Origin: Haliclona indistincta
Taxonomy: Eukaryota; Porifera; Demospongiae; Haplosclerida; Chalinidae
Assembly (NCBI GenBank): GCA_964017065.1
Contig: OZ024785.1
Location: 2,499,142-2,563,141 of the forward strand
Direction of reading: 5' to 3'
Length of the DNA: 64,000 nucleotides
A program made the position numbers and the translations under genes. Position 1 is the stretch's first letter. Every line of letters starts with the position of its first letter. Below are positions 56,987 to 64,000 of the stretch, piece after piece. The notes beneath the pieces are model-generated. The model was not told the DNA's origin and did not search any database. It was given only the letters and a program-made list of their open reading frames with translations.

Positions 56987-59486
56987 TCACAGATAGGGTA
57001 ATGGCATTGATAGGGCGGAGGAGTTATTGACCTTCGTTGCACTTCTAGCTGGGACCCTGTTCTCCTCTGGCAAGGTCTCTAAGTACTGTGGAAACTGGAA
57101 CACGGGACCCTCTGTGTAACGTGGTGACACTGACCGAGAGTTTGGTGTTGCCATAGTCACATACTGATCCTCTGGACCTCCGGATGGTTGCAGATCAAGA
57201 TTCACTGAGAATTGCATTTTCTCTGAACTGACATTCTCTCTCTCGTCCGAGCTCAGTTTAGGAGATATCGAGGGAGTGCTAGGTGTGACCATGTTCCTGT
57301 CTGGTAATGGTGGTGGAAGGCCTCGCAGCTCAACATGATACGGGATAGCCTCATAGGTTCTATCAAGTTCTTCAGATGGCTGATAGATCGGGTTGGCAGA
57401 AAAACGTTTAGGAAGTCCGTTGGTCATGACAATATCTGCTCCATTAGAATCAACAGTGATACTCGCTAAAAAGACATTTTTATAATAATGTGAATTTTTG
57501 TTATGATTGGACTGCACTGACCACTGTTTCGTCTGCGATATCTGCAGAATAGAATGCAGCCGCAACATGTAATCATGATCAGTAGCAGTAAGACCAGTGC
57601 ACCACCTCCTGCAGCTCCTCCAATGATGATCAGCATAGGAGTATTGTCAGTTGGTGTGGGTGATGGTAGTGTTGCTGTGGGTGATGGTGGTGTTGCTGTG
57701 GGTGACGGTAGTGTTGCTGTGTGTGTATATAATACATTTTGTAAAAGCAGCATTCGTAGAAATGTCTTCAACCAATTAACAACAAGTGAGTTTGTACACA
57801 GTAATTTACATTTTACTAACGTTCAAAGCTTGCAGCATATGCTATTGGGGTGCCACAATGCCAACAACAACAACAACAGGAATAGCTGTGTTGTCATGGA
57901 AGTACGACCATTATACAAGTTGATTAAATATTTGCAACTGTGTAGTTGGCACCAGTTAGGCGAGTTCGGGTTACAGAGGTTCATTATTATAGTTTAGTCA
58001 TTCAGTAACACAGACATGTATGACGTGTTAGCATGTTCACCTACCATCTGATGTGTTAGTTGGAGCTGTAGCCAGACTGGAGTTACCTGACAACCAAAGG
58101 GAAATATACAGTGATCTTAGCGTACTTAGCTGTGCAGACAATTACGCAACCACACAGCTACAATAATTAGTGCAGTACATTGGAGGCGCAATAGTATTAT
58201 ATAATAGTATGCTTATAGAAAGCACTTAATGCATGGACAGCAATGTCAGGCCCACTACAGCAAGACGGTACTGCATTATTAGAGAAAGAATGTTGCAAAC
58301 TCACTGTACACAGTGTTAATGGTGATTCTCTGACTGGCTTGATTCTCTACTACTAGTGATACATTGTAGGTTGAGTTACAGGATAGTGGACTAGTGATAT
58401 TAGATACATTATCACTAGACACATCAAACATCAGTTGATTGGTTGGTCCATATACAATAGTCCCTCCATCCAACACATCTGTCAGCACAAGTGTGACAGC
58501 AATGGCTGCCTCATATTGACACACTTCTGGTACCTGCACAGCAAGTCAATTCGATAGTTTGTACAATAGTCATATAAGAGCCAGCAACATACTTGAATGG
58601 CTGCATGAAGTATGTTTGTGTTCCTATCGCATACTATGGTGACATTGGTTTGCTTCCTTGCAGTAGTGTCTAATCCTTTTAAGAAAACAACAAATGAATA
58701 TAGTTATTCAATACTAGTTAGTACTGTACCTTTAGGGAATCCACTAGTAGTGTTTGTACTGGGTCCAGTACTACCCACATCAGTCTCAGCCTCCACTGTG
58801 AACACCAGCTCATCACACTGACCTCCTCCTCCTCCTCTCAGCACTAACTGCTCATCACATGTTGTCCACTGAGTGATCTGGTTTGATGTGAGGTTGAGCA
58901 TGGTCACAGTGTAGTTGATGACAGGGAATGGCCATGGAGCAGTCCAGGTGAGAGTGAGGGCAGTCAGGTTAGTCACTATCACTGAGGGAGCTACAGGAGG
59001 GCCTGGTGGACCTGGAGTATGACAATTAACAAACAATTATCTTGATTGATATTTTTATTGTACCTTCAACAGCAATAATCCTTTGTTGTGGTTTAGAGAC
59101 CATTCCAGCAAAGCATCGTACCACAGTTCCATTATTTTCATCACTAACTGGTATAGTTAGATTGCCAACTGCTAGTGTATTAGTAGTGACAATGTTCCAT
59201 ATTATTCCTCTGTTACGGAAGTCATTATCATGCTGTGGATTGGTTCCAAGAACGTGATCACCCACAATAAATCTAACAGATGGATCAGCATTGCCATTAT
59301 TACCATCATCAATGCATGTGAGTGTGAAATTTGTTCCTAGTTTCAAAACACGATCTGTTGTTGGATCTGCAATGAATAAATCCACAGTAACATGTGTATG
59401 AGATAACAACACTTACTTGGTGCTGCAAATATCCAGTGACATGTACTACAGACAAGAAGACCAACTGACAAGACTCTAGCTGCCAT
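56987..59486 (-). CDS. F: diverged long Ig-FN3 receptor with tyrosine-motif tail
   Basis: Eight exons: 59417-59486 (signal peptide, MAARVLSVGLLVCSTCHWIF), 59064-59366 (Ig-like, LTCIDD and VVRCFAG), 58730-59011 (FN3, five-glycine loop), 58593-58675 and 58305-58533 (second FN3-like domain, VCQYEA and YNVSLVVEN), 58045-58086 (stalk), 57522-57716 (three Thr/Pro repeats PSPTAT, helix MLIIIGGAAGGGALVLLLLI, CCGC) and 56987-57465 (tail, about 160 residues). The sum is 1683 nt, 560 aa. The tail has ANPIYQP, then DRTYEAIP, then LPPPLPDR, then DQYVTMAT, matching the order in E and B7. The donor at 57522 (GTCAGT) is chosen because it restores the frame. Confidence 0.85.
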
Positions 59487-62044
59487 TGCAATCCACTATA
59501 CGCACAGACTACTACAGCTGCGACCAAGCTATATTAGCTAGGACAAATCGTCTGAACTGTTAACATGTTAGATGCACTTAAGATTAAGTAAGTTGGCAGT
59601 GGAAGCATGTTCACATCAGTGACACACAGAATAGCACCATCTGACAGGAAACACCACGTGAGCCAAATATACCACTCCATTGTAACTTGTCAGGAAATTA
59701 AACCTCTCATGCAACAATAGAAACTGCTAGGATGTGGTAAAACAGCCCATTGAGACAATTCCATCACCAGCACTATGTAGTGATATCTCTGTTTATACAG
59801 CACCACATGCCGCCATTTGTAAATGTGTGATTGCGGACCACAAAGCATACACGCTGTGTAAATCATCTCCAATGAGAGGGTATATTATCCTGAGTCATAC
59901 TGTATGATAGTCGGCATAGTTGTACCCAGCTTTAGCCTTGAACAAACAGATCTCTTCACACGGTAGGTTCATCAGGTAATGGATACACGGTGACTACAAG
60001 AGAAGTACCATCATAAAGTGATGATGTACTTATCAGTGCTTGTAGTGTCACAACATGTGGAAACCACTACATGTGGTGCAGCCAGATCATCATGATTGTT
60101 CCATTATACGATACGTATATTATTATTGGGCTCAAGTAGTGATGTGTATGTCAAGATCAAGTCCATAGCCAGGATCAACTGACACGGACAATAGTTGCAG
60201 TCTGCTTCTATGGGTCTATTCACTGCACTTGCTGACAGAGAGGAACACTAGCATAGACACCCATCATATTCCTCAGGGACTCCAAGATGGCCCTGAAATT
60301 GCATTTGTGTACAATAATACAATTTTTGTTAATATTAAGTAGCAAAATGTCTCTGGGGTAGGTCTAATTTTTCTTAATTTCTCACCCTTTATTGAAGCTG
60401 GCTGAAGATGGTGTAGATGACAGCTGTACAATCACATGATGTAATGGTCCATTGTACTTTACAATTAACACTTTTTTTAATGCAGTGAGGCACAACCAGC
60501 GTAGTATTTGTAAGATTGTGCATCCACTATGGTAAAGGTTTTTATTTGTGCGGCTGACTATCAAAATGTCAAAAGCGGGAAAGTCCTTTATCGACAAAGC
60601 ATTTACAGCGGCTAACATAGTAAAGAATTTATATAGAGCATGAATTATGTATATTGTATAATCAGTTTGTTTAAAATTTATGTTCTCGAACAAACGACAA
60701 ACAGCTTGAGCTATTTACACTCGCTGTGTGCTATTTGATCCATGAATATAGACATTGCAATACACTGCCATGCTCTTTGATTATCCATTGATGGGTGAGA
60801 TGTACACTTTATTCTGCTGTTGCATCTTGTTCGGCTACATAATCTGGAAATATCGACACACAGAAGAACAATGATGGCATGTCATGTGCCGTGTGAATGG
60901 GTCTTTATACAGTCAACAGTAAACACCAGCATGCTCTATCAAACACTGGTTTCCAAGCACCCTTTGTCGGCGCACATGCACAAACACTCATTGATGTTTG
61001 GATACTTCTCAAAAATTAAAATCAAATATATAAACTTGCGTCACCAACTGAAAAACTGAATAGTATTAACCCTCATCACATGCACGAAGGTTACGGTACT
61101 TGCTCTGTCATTTGTTTGTTCATTCATTTCACTATTAATATTATTGTTTGACAACAAATGCAGGAAAGAGATGACACCTTATATTCAGTAAGACTACAAG
61201 TGTAGTAAGGAAGACACAATGAGGTCACGACCATAAAATATCATAATCTTCTAATCGAGTGTCAATCTAACTATCATAGCTGTCTGAACAAAGGTGCATC
61301 CTCTTTAGAGAAGAGTAGACCTGTGCCGAGAAATTTGTTGCTCTATGCCTGCAGTATATACAATTTTAGGGGTTAACAATACTTCCTTGAGTGAGTGCAT
61401 AAGTTTACTCTTCATGCAGTGCTAGTCGAATCAGTGAGTCAATGCACAGACTAGTGCATGGACTTAAAAGGGCATCATTCGACCTCTTTGACCCCTAGCT
61501 CCTGGAAGGATCATGGTGTATTTAACACAGTGCCTGCCGTATGCTCCAGAAATGCATGCATGTATGGTTATTATACAACATGTAACTGATGAGGATGTTC
61601 AAAGCATTTCGACAAAAACCAGCAGCGAAACACCACCGCACACATCACATCATAAACCGTAATATAAATTATTTCTGCACATATAAATTTGTTTATTTTA
61701 CCCAGTTCCCCTCTGCAGTTCAAATATGCGTCAACATCTAGGGGAAATAATGATATGTCCAAGTGTGTATGCAAATTCGTGCATACTATCTCCACAAGAG
61801 GGCGGTAAAAGTACGTAGTTTAATTGGAGGTGAATCGTTTGGAGGAGGGGAAGGCCTGTCAAAACTTTTCAAGGCTTTATGAGCAGAAAAAGATATTCAT
61901 GAGCACACTGAATCGCGATATCGTCCACGAGGGTTCTTCCCGACCTGCTGCGAGTTAGCTATAAATCTGCTGCTGTTGTCTTACGTTGCTGACAGAAACA
62001 GTATCGCTTTGTTTCTAAGATAAAAGACTAATTCCGCGTGCAGC
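59487..62044. other. Intergenic region between divergent genes F and S5
   Basis: 2.56 kb between the start codons of F and S5. It must hold both promoters. No exon, repeat family or strong TATA box was recognised. Confidence 0.5.
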
Positions 62045-63124
62045 ATGGCTCGTAATGCAGCTTCCTACTTCCGCTCAGCGACAATGTTTGCTGTCTCCCT
62101 ACTAATGGTGCAAGTACACGTTTCTACCGAGACTACCTCTGTCCACTTACCAGCATGTAAGCTGCCCGGCCGTAAAATTATGCTATTAAAATGTGATGTT
62201 CGTATTGTTCTGCAGGTGGATTCAGCTTTGATACAATTGATAGATATGGCCATTATATTCCTGACTTAATACATGTAGCTCGTGGAAATGGCTCAGTGAC
62301 ACTGCAGGATGTCACCTGCATCTGTCACATTGGAAAGCCTAAAATCAGTGTATTTTTTCCTGAAGGAGAGGAAAATGGCCAAAATCAATATTCAAACGAA
62401 AACTTGGAAGTCATCTGCCGGAATGAAGCTGGGATCATGTCTTGTACTGAAATGCCAGATAGTTGCAATAACGCTGAAATAAGCAAAAATTCAACAGTCT
62501 TCTTTTCAGGCAACTTTACCCAAAAAGCAGTGATCACTTGTAGGAGTACAGCAGGTGCAGATGACAGAGCCCCACCCCTCATAGTCTGGCCGGTTCCTCG
62601 ATCAACCTCAGTGTCGTTATCTCCTTCAAAAACAATCACAACAACTGTAACAACTGAAGAGGGACTAGTGCCTTCATCAGAAGGATACATCAAATCTACA
62701 ACAGCAGAGCCGTTGGTGTGTGTTTCAACCATGACAGAAACAATATCGGCAACTACTACCATGACAAAACTCGAAATCGTATCAACGACTACTACAATTA
62801 CAATAGTGGCAACCACTACACTAACAGAAACTTCTAAATCGAATTTACAGCCAGGAGGTAAGCACAGATCAAAACTTATAATTTATTAGTGAGTTTAAAT
62901 TTGATCTATCTTTCTCCATAGTTGTTGATGCAGTCATCGTTCCTACTACAACAGCGATTTCTATTCTCATCTTTATCATCGTAATCTTATTGGTAGCTTT
63001 AACAGTTACCATCATTATAGCTCGATCAAGTCGACGACACACAAGAGACGTTACACCAGTATCTGCTGTTAACCAGACATGCATAGAACAGAATGAACTA
63101 GTAGAGAGTGCACAGCAGTTATGA
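62045..63124 (+). CDS. S5: short membrane receptor, diverged member
   Basis: Three exons, phase 1: 62045-62156 (signal peptide, MARNAASYFRSATMFAVSLL), 62216-62857 (Cys-containing ectodomain with DVTCICH, VICRNEAG, SCTEMPDSC and VITCRS, then a long Thr/Ser stalk with TTT runs) and 62922-63124 (helix AISILIFIIVILLVALTVTI and a 37-residue tail). The sum is 957 nt, 318 aa. Layout and orientation match S1-S4, but ectodomain similarity is weak; an Ig fold is inferred from Cys spacing only. The tail has no tyrosine. The ATG at 62045 begins a good signal peptide. Confidence 0.8.
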
Positions 63125-64000
63125 CTTTAATTATAATTATTATTAACTATATTTACTGCCCATTGTGACTATACTCATTGCTACTATATACAGTAACTTG
63201 TAGTGAGTATGACATCACTATAATGTGTAGCAATGATTATTGTTATTATTATTTACAGCTGCACAATCTTAATTTTGTAACACATGCACACACATCATTG
63301 AAGGTCAAATGGATTATTGCCTTTTATGCTGCACAGTTATGATACTCATTCCGATACACTGCCTTGCTACTATGAGCGTAAAGTGCATCCCATTAGGAGC
63401 TGAACATGCAAGTACTGAGCTTTGCCAGGCCTGCACATAATGACAACAATACCCTAGGGTCAGGAAGAAAGGCAGAGCTGATGATACCATGTAGTACACC
63501 ACAGAAAAAAAACATGCTTATTTACTATCAGGCTCAATGTATTTGCAGGCAGTAAGCTTGTGATTCTCCACTTGGCCTCAGCATGCAACATACACTCTTT
63601 AAAATTGTTTACCTGTATCTCATCCTTGCATGCCTGAGTTCTGTAGATACTGAATCAGATTTAGTTTGCTGACCAGCTGTATTGCTGCAAGAAGTCAGTA
63701 AAACCCAATCGCCTGCACTTTGAGTGAGTCGGAGAACACGCCCATAAGTGCCAAACCTGCAATCTTTTTGCTTGATGCTTCATGTGCAGCAACCTGTCTC
63801 GGTTTCTATGGTTAGGTATGAAAGCGCCTTTTGTATTATCTGTTCGCTTTGTTGTTTGTTGTGTCTCTATGGGCGAGCACTCGTGCCTGTTACGTGGAGG
63901 AAATATCAGGGAAACAGTAAAATTCATGATAATCATTATCACGAGTCGGGTTTGATCTATGCCGCTGGTTCTTACCCGGTATGACTCATAGGCGTTGCCT
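63125..64000. other. Region downstream of S5
   Basis: S5 3' UTR and flank. No gene or repeat is supported up to the window edge. Confidence 0.5.

Noticed and set aside
62385..62816. Minus-strand 143-codon frame over S5
   Set aside because: Antisense of the Thr-rich stalk of S5, a common source of Val/Ile-rich false frames.

Overview
The window looks like animal nuclear DNA, A+T-rich and full of very short introns (often 38-60 nt), almost all in phase 1. It carries secreted and membrane Ig/fibronectin-III (FN3) receptor genes plus Ty3/Gypsy, LINE, Helitron-like and MITE insertions. My best guess is a marine invertebrate, probably a demosponge such as Amphimedon. That is an inference from gene style, not a species identification. 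One 200-base assembly gap lies at 23843-24042. No tRNA, rRNA or CRISPR was seen. All exon borders were read by eye from GT/AG sites, reading phase and comparison between copies.

The main content is a tandem array of two kinds of cell-surface receptor gene. LONG receptors, nearly all on the minus strand, have a signal peptide, one Ig domain, a first FN3 domain on a single exon, a second FN3-like domain split over two exons, a Thr/Ser/Pro stalk, one membrane helix and a tail. I call them type A (A1-A5, 1-18.8 kb), type B (B1-B7, 19.2-50.2 kb), and the diverged E (53.6-56.5 kb) and F (57.0-59.5 kb). SHORT receptors, all on the plus strand, have a signal peptide, one Ig-like domain, a Thr/Ser-rich stalk, one helix and a short tail: S1 (25.6 kb), S2 (28.5 kb), S3 (41.4 kb), S4 (50.6 kb) and S5 (62.0 kb). 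Several long/short genes start head to head across a few hundred bases (B1/S1, B2/S2, B7/S4; more loosely B6/S3 and F/S5).

Region by region: 1-5.8 kb holds A1 (running off the left edge) and A2 (complete). 6.4-17 kb holds chimeric and broken type A copies carrying two Helitron-like insertions and one MITE. 17.5-18.8 kb is an inverted type A fragment split by a 5'-truncated LINE. 19.2-25.3 kb is B1, interrupted by an apparently intact Gypsy element whose 3' end falls in the gap. 25.6-41 kb is a run of duplicated type B and S units, mostly broken, with B5 intact. 41.4-45.2 kb is S3. 48.1-51.8 kb is the intact B7/S4 pair. 53.6-63.1 kb holds E, F and S5, all intact by eye.

Intact reading frames by eye: A1 (partial), A2, B5, B7, E, F, S1 (unusual end), S3, S4 and S5. 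The tails of B7, E and F share an ordered set of tyrosine motifs (NPxY, then YExI, then YxxM), suggesting phosphotyrosine signalling. A2, S4 and S5 lack tail tyrosines. The first FN3 exon is nearly identical in all copies while the Ig domains and tails differ, which suggests gene conversion. The arrangement resembles a birth-and-death recognition-receptor locus. Any role in self/non-self recognition, adhesion or immunity is a hypothesis.
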